A stretch of 37,561 nt of DNA. It comes from Planctomycetaceae bacterium. Lineage in GTDB: Bacteria; Planctomycetota; Planctomycetia; Pirellulales; PALSA-1355. Location: assembly GCA_003153375.1 (NCBI GenBank), contig PLYM01000125.1, positions 78,788 through 116,348 of the forward strand, written 5' to 3'. The position numbers and the translations under genes are program-made. Positions 6,962 through 14,201 of this stretch are shown one piece after another (within the stretch, counting starts at the first letter, position 1; every line of letters begins with the position of its first letter). The notes beneath the pieces are model-generated. The model made no database searches, was not told the DNA's origin, and saw only the letters and a list, made by a program, of their open reading frames with translations.

Positions 6962-7082
6962 ACGCCTAAACCCAAAACCCGAAGTTGTGTTCCCCTGACT
7001 CGATCTTGCGCAATGCGTCGGGAAATGCATAGATGGTGTTTAGCAGATAGTCTGGATTCCAAAGGTTCCTTGACGGTGCTCG

Positions 7083-7100
7083 CCAATCGTGCACGATTGG
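7083..7100. repeat. Perfect 18-bp palindrome
   Basis: CCAATCGTGCACGATTGG is fully self-complementary with no spacer. It lies between the nested inverted repeat and the first long AAAAAGGGG palindrome. A perfect two-fold site of this size fits a dimeric DNA-binding protein or the end of a mobile repeat. Neither can be chosen from sequence alone. Confidence 0.6.
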
Positions 7101-7113
7101 ACAAAAAAGGGAC

Positions 7114-7172
7114 AAAAAAGGGGTCGGGCGTCAAATCGCGATTTGGTGAATTTGATTCCCGTCCCCTTTTTT
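7114..7172. repeat. Long palindromic repeat, copy A (AAAAAGGGG...CCCCTTTTT type)
   Basis: Left arm 7114-7136 and right arm 7150-7172 are complementary at 20 of about 23 positions. The A-rich left and T-rich right edges make it a possible two-way terminator. It overlaps the hicB stop codon. Its left edge is partly duplicated just upstream (ACAAAAAAGGG at 7101-7111). It aligns with copy B in the same orientation, loop included (shared GCGAT), so the two copies are direct repeats of one element. Confidence 0.75.
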
Positions 7173-7362
7173 ACAGCCGCGGGCGGATTCGCGCGAGCGT
7201 TTCGTCCAGCCCGGCGGCATTGATGAAGGCTCGCAATGCTTGCTTCAAATCGGCAATCGCTTCTTCCTCGGTTTCACCTTCGCCGTAGGCGGGGATGTCC
7301 GGGACGGTGGCTGTGTAGCCCCCCTCCTCGGGATCGGGAATGAGCTCAATGGTTAGTGCCAT
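7171..7362 (-). CDS. hicB: HicB-like antitoxin, without a visible HicA partner
   Basis: 63 residues forming the small RNase-H-like HicB fold: MALTIELIPDPEEGGYTATVPDIPAYGEGETEEEAIADLKQALRAF pattern (beta hairpin, then the conserved P-D-I-P-A-y-G-e-G-x-T-x-E-E-A motif near residues 21-37, then a helix). HicB normally neutralises the HicA mRNA interferase and represses the operon. Here no HicA-like ORF (short, with a catalytic histidine and a double-stranded-RNA-binding fold) lies on either side, and no C-terminal DNA-binding domain is present. It may be a solitary or degraded antitoxin, or a HicB-fold protein with another role. AAGGAAGG upstream of the ATG gives a good ribosome site. Both ends are flanked by the same long palindromic repeat, so the gene sits in a repeat-bounded cassette. 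Confidence 0.85.
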   Translation of the reverse strand: MALTIELIPDPEEGGYTATVPDIPAYGEGETEEEAIADLKQALRAFINAAGLDETLARIRPRL

Positions 7363-7397
7363 CTGTTCTGGGCCTTCCTTTTGTCAACGCGGGAGCT

Positions 7398-7453
7398 AAA
7401 AAGGGGACGGGAGTCAAATTGCGATCGGCAAACTTGACTCCCGTCCCCTTTTT
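7398..7453. repeat. Long palindromic repeat, copy B; perfect 20-bp arms
   Basis: AAAAAGGGGACGGGAGTCAA (7398-7417) is exactly complementary to 7434-7453, with a 16-base centre that itself can form TTGC/GCAA pairs. It begins 36 bases upstream of the hicB start, and its right edge touches the stop codon of the cytochrome gene (7453-7455), which puts it at the right place to terminate that gene's transcript. The terminal A5/T5 tracts favour termination in both directions. It is in direct orientation with copy A. Confidence 0.8.
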
Positions 7454-9279
7454 CACAGCGACTTCAAATACTCGATCAAGTCCGCCCGTTCGGCGTCGGT
7501 CAGGGGGCGGGTGCCGGAGACTTTTTCGGGGCTGTGGAGGTCGGTCAGTAGCTCGTCGAGGGTGTCGGCGCGGCCGTGGTGGAGATAGCGGGCGCGGTTG
7601 GCGATGCCGACCAGGGACGGGGTGTTGTAGCCGTCGTAGACGTCGTACTCCGAGGCCAGGCCGACGTCGTGAATCTGGCCGTCGGTGAAATAATTGCCCC
7701 GGTGGCAGTTCGCGCAGCCGGCCGCGGCGCTCGTGAACACGGCCTGGCCTCGCTGGGCTTGCTCAGTGAGCGTACCATCGGGATTGCGGAATGAATTGGG
7801 CGCCGTGGGCAGTGTGTCCAGAAAGGCGGCCATGGCACGCACGTCGTCATCCGTCGGCGCCGGGCCCTGCATGGTTTCGGCCAGGCTCTTACGCAAGGCG
7901 GCGTCCAAATCTTTCTGCCAACCGTGCCAGAACCAGGGGCCGGTTTGCCGTACGTTGTGCAGGCTGAGCACCATCTTGTAGGTGCCGTTCGAGCCGTCGT
8001 TCTTGGTGTCCATTGTGACGGCGTTGGTGCCCCCCTCGTAATGGCAGCTATGGCAACTGTACCAGCCGTCGGTGCTCCGCTTGGCGTCGTAGAAGATCGT
8101 CTCGCCGCGCCGTGCCAGCGACGGCTCGGCCGCGCCGCCCAAATCGATCGTGCGCTCGACCGTGCGGTCCGCCAGGTTCACCACTTGAATCGAGTTGTTC
8201 AGATAGTTGGCGACGTAGACGTGCTGGCCCGAGCGGTCAAAACAGATGCCCATTGGCCGGCCGCCCAGCGCGACGCGAAAGAAACGATCGCTATCGCGGG
8301 CGATCTCTGGCTTCAAATGGTCGCCCGGGCCATCAGTGCGCAGAGGCAACTCGTCGAGTTGAAACACGACCAACTCGTGCGTGCCGGAGGCCGACATCGC
8401 CAGGGTGTGCTGATCGGGGCTGAGCGCCAGGCCGTGCGGATCGGCCACGGCCCGGCCGCGGGGATCGAGGGCCATCGCCTCGCGCCGCGCGGGCCCGTCG
8501 AGCCGCACTCGGCCCACGCGATTGCCCATCACCCAGCCTTCGCGAATGTTGCCCGGTGTGATCGGCCGGTCGGCATAGACCATCCAGGGAAAGTAGGCGT
8601 ACTGGCCGTCGGCCGAAACCTGCACGTGGCCGATGTTGAGGCCCACGAATTTCGTGTCGTAGAGTTTCTCGCGTTTGACCGTGTCGACCACGGAGACTCC
8701 GCCATCGCCGCTCGCGCCCACCGCCAGCCGGCTGCCGTCGGGCGTCAGCGCCAGGTACCGCGGCCAGCGTCCCACGGCGATCCGCGCCACGCAGGCGAGC
8801 GAATCCAAATCGATCACAGCCACCTCGTTCGTGGCCGTCAGCGCCACATAGGCCAGGCGACCGTCGGGCGCAATGGCCACGCCGCGCGGCTCGCCGTTCA
8901 CTTTCAGCGAACCGCTGACGCGCAGCTTGCCTTCTTCGATTGCCAACAAGTGGATTTCGCTGCTGTGCGTGCCGCTGACCAGGGCCCGTCGGCCGTCGGG
9001 TGCGATCGCGATTGCCGAGGGGTGGCGACCGCAGGCAATTTCGGCAACGACGGCGCCGTCGTCGACGCGAACCAGCGAGACGCTATCCGAGGTTTGATTG
9101 ACCGTGAGCAGCCAGCGACCATCGGGCGTCAACGCCACGTCGACCGGCGAGCAATCGCGCGGGCGGGAAGACGGCGCATCGTCGGCCCGCACCGCGAGTT
9201 CGCCCGTGTGCCAGGCGTGGCGGTGCAAGCCAACCGCCAAAGAAATCAAGAGCAACGTGATTGCCCAGCGACGCAACAT
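7453..9279 (-). CDS. Secreted YVTN-type beta-propeller fused to a di-heme cytochrome c
   Basis: 608 residues. Residues 1-32 form an export signal with a hydrophobic stretch (AITLLLISLAVGL). About residues 45-380 hold repeated beta-propeller blades of the YVTN/40-residue type (ALTPDGRWLLTVNQ, AIAPDGRRALVSG, AIAPDGRLAYVAL, ALTPDGSRLAVGA, CFDRSGQHVYVANYLNNSIQVV). The C-terminal part carries two heme-binding CxxCH motifs, CHSCH (409-413) and CANCH (522-526), in the arrangement of the di-heme cytochrome c peroxidase/MauG superfamily. It is expected in the periplasm and to move electrons; the donor and substrate are unknown. The start at 9279 is supported by AGGAG seven bases upstream, and a good promoter precedes it. 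It lies 129 bases after the Calx-beta gene. Confidence 0.9.
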   Translation of the reverse strand: MLRRWAITLLLISLAVGLHRHAWHTGELAVRADDAPSSRPRDCSPVDVALTPDGRWLLTVNQTSDSVSLVRVDDGAVVAEIACGRHPSAIAIAPDGRRALVSGTHSSEIHLLAIEEGKLRVSGSLKVNGEPRGVAIAPDGRLAYVALTATNEVAVIDLDSLACVARIAVGRWPRYLALTPDGSRLAVGASGDGGVSVVDTVKREKLYDTKFVGLNIGHVQVSADGQYAYFPWMVYADRPITPGNIREGWVMGNRVGRVRLDGPARREAMALDPRGRAVADPHGLALSPDQHTLAMSASGTHELVVFQLDELPLRTDGPGDHLKPEIARDSDRFFRVALGGRPMGICFDRSGQHVYVANYLNNSIQVVNLADRTVERTIDLGGAAEPSLARRGETIFYDAKRSTDGWYSCHSCHYEGGTNAVTMDTKNDGSNGTYKMVLSLHNVRQTGPWFWHGWQKDLDAALRKSLAETMQGPAPTDDDVRAMAAFLDTLPTAPNSFRNPDGTLTEQAQRGQAVFTSAAAGCANCHRGNYFTDGQIHDVGLASEYDVYDGYNTPSLVGIANRARYLHHGRADTLDELLTDLHSPEKVSGTRPLTDAERADLIEYLKSL

Positions 9280-9338
9280 CGGGCTTCTCCTGGCGACAGC
9301 ACTTCAGGCGCGGGCGAAGCAGGCACCGCGCGAAAGTG

Positions 9339-9367
9339 ATTATCGCCCCCGCGACGCCAAGAGGCAA
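9339..9367 (-). promoter_or_regulatory. Candidate promoter of the propeller-cytochrome gene
   Basis: Minus strand: TTGCCT (9367-9362), exactly 17 bases, then GATAAT (9344-9339). The -35 matches at four and the -10 at five of six positions. The start near 9332 gives a leader of about 53 bases. This suggests the cytochrome gene can be expressed independently of the two large upstream genes. Confidence 0.5.
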
Positions 9368-9408
9368 TCGCAGCGCGGCCGAATGCCGCAGTGGCTGAAT
9401 TATCGCGA

Positions 9409-12400
9409 TCAGGCCAGCAGCAGGGCGACCTGCCAATCGTGTTCTTGCGTCAGTGCCGCATCGGTCGCGGCCGACGAGCTGGCTGCAGCGGCCATGGACG
9501 AGGCGACCCCGGCCAGCGCGGGTGCGAAACTTGCCGACGCGGCCGACTGGGCCGCGGGCGTGGCGCTGGCGCCGGTGGTGGAGACCTGCAACGACACGCT
9601 GGGATTCGTGCCCGTGATGTGCAGGAAGTAGGCTCCGGCCGACGTCGCGTTCAAGGAAATCTGCGAACCCGTGCTCGTGGCGACGGACGTGGCCACGAGC
9701 TGCAGGTTGTTGTCGTACAGGCTCATTGTCACGCTGCCCTGGCTCGCCTGGAACAGGGCCTGGATCAGCGTGGCGCCTTGCAGGCCGTTATCGAACGAAA
9801 CCCAAACGTCGCCCTTCTGCAAATTGGTCGAGGCCGGATTCATCTGCGAACCGAGCTCACCGGTAATGATCGACGAAGCGAAGTAGGCGCGACGATTGAG
9901 GAAGGCGGCGGCGAACTGCGCCCGCAGACCTTGCTCTCCAAAGTCAAAGCCCGAGGCGGTCTGATTCGAGGCCACGGTGATGTTGGAGAACTGGTCGTTG
10001 TAGGGGCTGACCACGCCATTCCGCGCGTCGATGCCGTCGACGAAGAAGCCGGGCTGGACCTCGCGAAGGGTGTAGGTGCCGGGTTGCAGGTTGCTGAAGT
10101 TGAACGTGCCGTCGGCATTGGTCAGTAGCGAGGTCGAGACATTGGTGCTGGTGTTGATGGCCGTCACGGTGACATTGGGAATGCCAGCCTCGCCAACGTC
10201 GGGCCGGCCGTTGTTGTTGAGGTCGGCATACACCAGGCCCGAAATCTTGGCCGGCGGAATCACCTTGACCGTGCCGGTGGCCGTGAAGTTCGTGCCCAAA
10301 GCGGCGGAAGCATTTGGATTGCTGAGCACGACCTGGAACGTTTCGTCCACGGCCTGAGAGATGTTGTAGAGCGACTGAACGGTGATCGTCTGGGTCGTGG
10401 TGTTTGGCTGGAAGGTCAGCGTGCCGCTGGTGGGTGTGTAGTTGACGCCGGGTAGTGCGGCCGTGCCGGTCGTGGATTGGGCCGTCGAGAATTGCACCGT
10501 CGCCTGTTGTGTACTGGGTGCGTTGAGCGACACGGTAAACACCAGCGCCGTGCCTTCGCTCTCGCTGTCGCCCGAGATTGAAACCTTGGGGGGGAAGCCG
10601 GACTGAATGGTTCCCACGCCCGCGGCGGTTGAGGCTTGCGAATTGGTGGGATTGGACAAGAGCACCTGGAAGTTCTCATCGGGAAACAGCGTGTTGGTGC
10701 CCGGTACGAATACGGTCACCATCTGCGTCTCCGATTGCCCTGTCCCGTTGAAGGTCAAAGTCTGCGTCAACGGAATGTAGTCACCGTTGGCCGATTTGGC
10801 CGCAACCAAGTTATGGGCCGGGTCGGTGACACCGTCGTGGGTGGTGACAACGACCGTGGCGGTCGTGCCGTTGGGCAGGAAACGCGTCACGGGGAACACG
10901 AAGGGCGTCGGTGGGCTGTCAGCCGCGCCAACAGCCTGCGTCACATTGCCCACCGCGATCACGTTATTGCCGATGTTGATTTGCAGCGGCGTGTCGACCG
11001 TGTTGATGAAGTTGACTTCCGAAGCCGGGATGCCGTTGGTGATGAATTCCTCGATGTCGTGCAACGGTTGCGACGAAGAGCTGACGCTGAAGCTGGCCAA
11101 CCCATAATCTTTGGCTGTCAGCGGGATGCTGAGCAACAATTGCTGCGCGCCCTTGTTGGCCGGCGGCGACAACTGGAACGCGCCGGCATCGATGATCTGG
11201 CCGTTCGTCGACGTGATGTCGCCGGTTTGATTGTTGATAAAGGCCGATCCATAGACAATGTTGCTGGCCGTGTTGACCTGAACCAACTTCGAGTCATACA
11301 GAGCGTTGACATAGGCCTGGAAAATTCCGGTCGGAACCTGCTGCGTGTCTTGCACGTAAACCGCCAGCCGGAAGTTCTCGTCCTTGGTCAGCACCGTGTT
11401 GGGCGGCAGCAGGTTGCCGTTGGTGTCGGTCAACTTGAGCTGCACCGACGCCAACTGGCCCTGTTGATTGACGATCGTGCCAGTGGCCTGTCCCAACAGG
11501 ATCTGCACTCCGCCGGTCGGATTCGAAAGCGCGACCGAAAAGGTCTCGTTGGGCTGGATGGCCGTGCTGGGCAGAATCGCCACGGTGACCAGGGCCGTGG
11601 TTTGATTGGCCAGGAACGTCAAGATGCCGCTCGTGGCTGCATAATCGGTGCCCGCGATCGCGGGGTGCGCGCCGGTGCCGTCGACCGTGTTGTAGGCGAC
11701 GGTCACCGTGTGGTCTTGCACCTGGCTCAGGCTGACGGTGAAGATGGCGTTTTGGCTGGGCTGCGCGCTGGCATCGGCAATCGTCAGGCCCTGTCGCACG
11801 ATCGTGGCAACGCCCGTGCTGTTACCTTCGATCAGACCGTTCGTGGGGAACGGCGGCGTCAGGGTGAGGAAGAAGCTTTCGTTCGACGTGGGCGTGGTCT
11901 GACCGAGGACGGGTACCGTGATGAACTGCGTGAGCGAAGCGTCGGCCGGCGTAAACGTCAACTGGCCCGACTGGGGTTGATAGTCGATGTTCGCGAACGC
12001 GGTGTTGTCCTTCGTGGAGAAAGGGACCGTGACCAATTGCGTCACCGGGAAATTCAGACTCACCGTGAAGACGGCAAGGGCGCCGACCGCGCCGGGATTG
12101 ACAGTCGTGCCACTGAGGGTCAGCGTGGGCGTGCCCTTCTGGCTGATGATCAAGCCCGTGCCGCTGGGCGAGCCCGTCACGTCGGCCGAGATCGGCGACA
12201 GGTTGACGCTGAAATCTTCGTTGGGCACCGAGGCCGCGTTGCCGGGCACCTGCACGGTGATGAATTGCTGCGTCGAACCCGGCGCGAAGGTGACGGTGCC
12301 GCTGGTGGCATTGTAGTCGCCGCTGGCAGCGTGGGCCGGGTGGGCGCTGGTGCCATCGGCCGTGGCAAAGGCGACCAACAGCGGTTCGCTGTTCACGGGG

Positions 12401-14070
12401 TTCGAGAGCGACACGGTGAACACGAAGTTCGTGAGCGGAGCCACGTTCGTCAGCGAAACCAAGGGCGTGATCGATACGGACGGAATGGTGACGGCCGGCG
12501 CGATCGTGACGGTGGCCGTTTCGGTTGATAGGCTGTTGTTCAAGATCGCGTTCGTCGGACTGCTCAGCACGACCTGAAATTGCTCGCTGACGTCGGGGAA
12601 TGCATCGCCGATGATGGGCACGGTGAGCAACTGCGTGGTCACTGTGGGATTGAACGTCAGGGTGCCCAGGGTGCCGCCGGCGGGGGCGCTGTAGTCGTCG
12701 CCCAGCGTGGCCGTGCCGGGCACGAGCAGATATTGAACCGTCACAGGAGCCGTGGGCGCGACCGACAAGCTGACGGTAAATACGGCGTTGGCGCCGGTGA
12801 CCGTATTGTTGACGTTCACGTTGCCAATGGAAATCGAATCGTTGAGGATCGTGCCCGTGGCGGCCGAGGTGGGCGAAAGCAGCGCGTCACCGCTGGCATT
12901 CGACAGCACGACGCCAAACGTTTCCGGTGCTTCAACGGTCGGATCGGCGTTGACCAGCACCGTGACGAGTTGCGTCAAGGGACCAGCGGGCGAGAATGTG
13001 AGCGTGCCGCTCGTGGCGTTGTAGTCGCCGTCGGCCACCGTGGCCCCGTTGACGCCCGATCCGTCGGCCGTGGCATATTGCACCGTGACCGGGGCGAGCG
13101 GAGCTTGCGAAAGGCTGACCGTGAACACGAAGGGGGTCGTGCCGACGTTGGCCTCGTTGATCGACGGGCCAGGGCTGATCGAAAGCACGGGCTCAGTCAC
13201 AACTTGTAGCGAATCGCCGATGAACAAGATGTCGCCACTTGTCAAATCGGCGATTGGGTTAAAGAAGCTCGTGTCGTGATGCGCGAGGGAATCGAAGAAG
13301 GGGGTGAACGTTTCCGTTCCGCTGGCGACGGCCGTGGCCGTAAACGTAAACAACTGCTGGACCACGGGAGTCGATGGTCCGCCACCCACGGCCAACGCGC
13401 CTTCGTCGGTGATTTGATTGGGCACACTCAAATCAAGCGGCTTCGTCCCCACAATGTCGAAACCGGGTCCGGCGACGGGAACCTGGCCGCCCAGCGGATT
13501 GTCGACCGTGGCGACGCTCGAGTCATAAGTGAAATTAAGAGCTGCCGCCCCCACGCCGGGCGTCGAGTTGACCGGATTGCGGGTGTCTTGAACGTCGGTT
13601 TCCACCTTGAATTGGGTGCCCACCGTGATCGGCGAGGTGATGGGGTTGCCGGCCATGTCGGTCGCGAACGTGTGAACGGTCATCACCGTCGTGGCGGGAT
13701 TGGCCAACTGTTGGACCACGGTCAGCGCATCGAGCGCCGAGACCATGTTGTCGCCGTTGACGTCAAGGTACAGGACGCTGGATGAACTCGAGCTGGTAGT
13801 GGCGGCGAGCGGCGACGCGCCCTGCGCGGAGTGCGGGCCGTGCAGCCTCAGGTCATTGATCAACAACAGCGCGTCGAGCGGCGAAACAACACCGTCATGG
13901 TTCACATCATCAGCCAGCGCCGGATTGTGCAACGGTGTGAGCGCGGGGTTGGCGGTCAGCATTGCCCGGCCCTCGAGCATCTCGAGCTTGCTGATGTGCC
14001 GTCGCGCCTTGCCGTTTTGGTACGCCCGTTGCCGAATCTTCGCGGCTTGACGCCGTTCAATGAATCTCAT
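9409..14070 (-). CDS. Large exported protein: N-terminal dockerin, seven Calx-beta repeats, two cohesin-like segments, SdrD-B-like domain
   Basis: 1553 residues from the ATG at 14070. An upstream in-frame start at 14154 adds 28 residues that would precede the export motif, so it was not chosen. Order: a basic start (RFIERRQAAKIRQR); the planctomycete export motif LEMLEGRAMLT; two dockerin-type EF-hand-like repeats (DVNHDGVVSPLDALLLINDL and DVNGDNMVSALDALTVVQQL, DNA about 13700-13925); a cohesin-like beta segment (about 13230-13670); five Calx-beta repeats (about 11470-13195); a second cohesin-like segment (about 10970-11460); two more Calx-beta repeats (about 10270-10965); an SdrD-B/CNA-B-like domain beginning ISGLVYADLNNNGRPDVGEAG (about 9930-10255); and a C-terminal beta segment. 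Calx-beta and dockerin repeats bind calcium, so the protein is probably a long calcium-stiffened extracellular or wall protein. No catalytic domain was recognised. Confidence 0.88.
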   Translation of the reverse strand: MRFIERRQAAKIRQRAYQNGKARRHISKLEMLEGRAMLTANPALTPLHNPALADDVNHDGVVSPLDALLLINDLRLHGPHSAQGASPLAATTSSSSSSVLYLDVNGDNMVSALDALTVVQQLANPATTVMTVHTFATDMAGNPITSPITVGTQFKVETDVQDTRNPVNSTPGVGAAALNFTYDSSVATVDNPLGGQVPVAGPGFDIVGTKPLDLSVPNQITDEGALAVGGGPSTPVVQQLFTFTATAVASGTETFTPFFDSLAHHDTSFFNPIADLTSGDILFIGDSLQVVTEPVLSISPGPSINEANVGTTPFVFTVSLSQAPLAPVTVQYATADGSGVNGATVADGDYNATSGTLTFSPAGPLTQLVTVLVNADPTVEAPETFGVVLSNASGDALLSPTSAATGTILNDSISIGNVNVNNTVTGANAVFTVSLSVAPTAPVTVQYLLVPGTATLGDDYSAPAGGTLGTLTFNPTVTTQLLTVPIIGDAFPDVSEQFQVVLSSPTNAILNNSLSTETATVTIAPAVTIPSVSITPLVSLTNVAPLTNFVFTVSLSNPVNSEPLLVAFATADGTSAHPAHAASGDYNATSGTVTFAPGSTQQFITVQVPGNAASVPNEDFSVNLSPISADVTGSPSGTGLIISQKGTPTLTLSGTTVNPGAVGALAVFTVSLNFPVTQLVTVPFSTKDNTAFANIDYQPQSGQLTFTPADASLTQFITVPVLGQTTPTSNESFFLTLTPPFPTNGLIEGNSTGVATIVRQGLTIADASAQPSQNAIFTVSLSQVQDHTVTVAYNTVDGTGAHPAIAGTDYAATSGILTFLANQTTALVTVAILPSTAIQPNETFSVALSNPTGGVQILLGQATGTIVNQQGQLASVQLKLTDTNGNLLPPNTVLTKDENFRLAVYVQDTQQVPTGIFQAYVNALYDSKLVQVNTASNIVYGSAFINNQTGDITSTNGQIIDAGAFQLSPPANKGAQQLLLSIPLTAKDYGLASFSVSSSSQPLHDIEEFITNGIPASEVNFINTVDTPLQINIGNNVIAVGNVTQAVGAADSPPTPFVFPVTRFLPNGTTATVVVTTHDGVTDPAHNLVAAKSANGDYIPLTQTLTFNGTGQSETQMVTVFVPGTNTLFPDENFQVLLSNPTNSQASTAAGVGTIQSGFPPKVSISGDSESEGTALVFTVSLNAPSTQQATVQFSTAQSTTGTAALPGVNYTPTSGTLTFQPNTTTQTITVQSLYNISQAVDETFQVVLSNPNASAALGTNFTATGTVKVIPPAKISGLVYADLNNNGRPDVGEAGIPNVTVTAINTSTNVSTSLLTNADGTFNFSNLQPGTYTLREVQPGFFVDGIDARNGVVSPYNDQFSNITVASNQTASGFDFGEQGLRAQFAAAFLNRRAYFASSIITGELGSQMNPASTNLQKGDVWVSFDNGLQGATLIQALFQASQGSVTMSLYDNNLQLVATSVATSTGSQISLNATSAGAYFLHITGTNPSVSLQVSTTGASATPAAQSAASASFAPALAGVASSMAAAASSSAATDAALTQEHDWQVALLLA
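10270..13195 (-). repeat. Seven Calx-beta repeats within the 1553-residue protein
   Basis: Protein-level repeats of about 105-125 residues, each with VFTVSLS, then a D/N-Y-x-x-x-S-G-T-L-T-F strand, and E-x-F-x-V-x-L-S-N-P near the end. Approximate DNA limits: 12843-13195, 12500-12842, 12150-12490, 11800-12140, 11470-11795, then after the cohesin-like interruption 10595-10965 and 10270-10590. The copies have diverged at the DNA level, so recent tandem duplication is unlikely. Limits are by eye. Confidence 0.8.
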
Positions 14071-14201
14071 GGTCGCTTTCTCTAGGTCTGATCGAGGAGC
14101 GAGGCCGCTCCGCTGGTTCCGAGTTTCCTGGTGCGAAGGATGGCCTGAAGTCAAAGCTCGCCGGGTTGATCGTTTTCATCTGCCGGTTCATCAGCCGCGA
14201 C

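Noticed and set aside
10636-12528. Plus-strand ORF of 630 codons, with similar long ones at 8.1-9.3, 14.9-15.8, 17.5-18.8, 23.1-25.3 and 25.3-27.5 kb
   Set aside because: All lie opposite the Calx-beta, cytochrome or giant genes. The GC-rich third positions of the real frame keep the opposite frame open; the products are Arg/Asp/Gly-rich shadows.
14071-14201. Promoter or terminator between the giant gene and the Calx-beta gene
   Set aside because: No hexamer pair with good spacing and no hairpin with a T-run could be found, so co-transcription remains possible but neither element is claimed.
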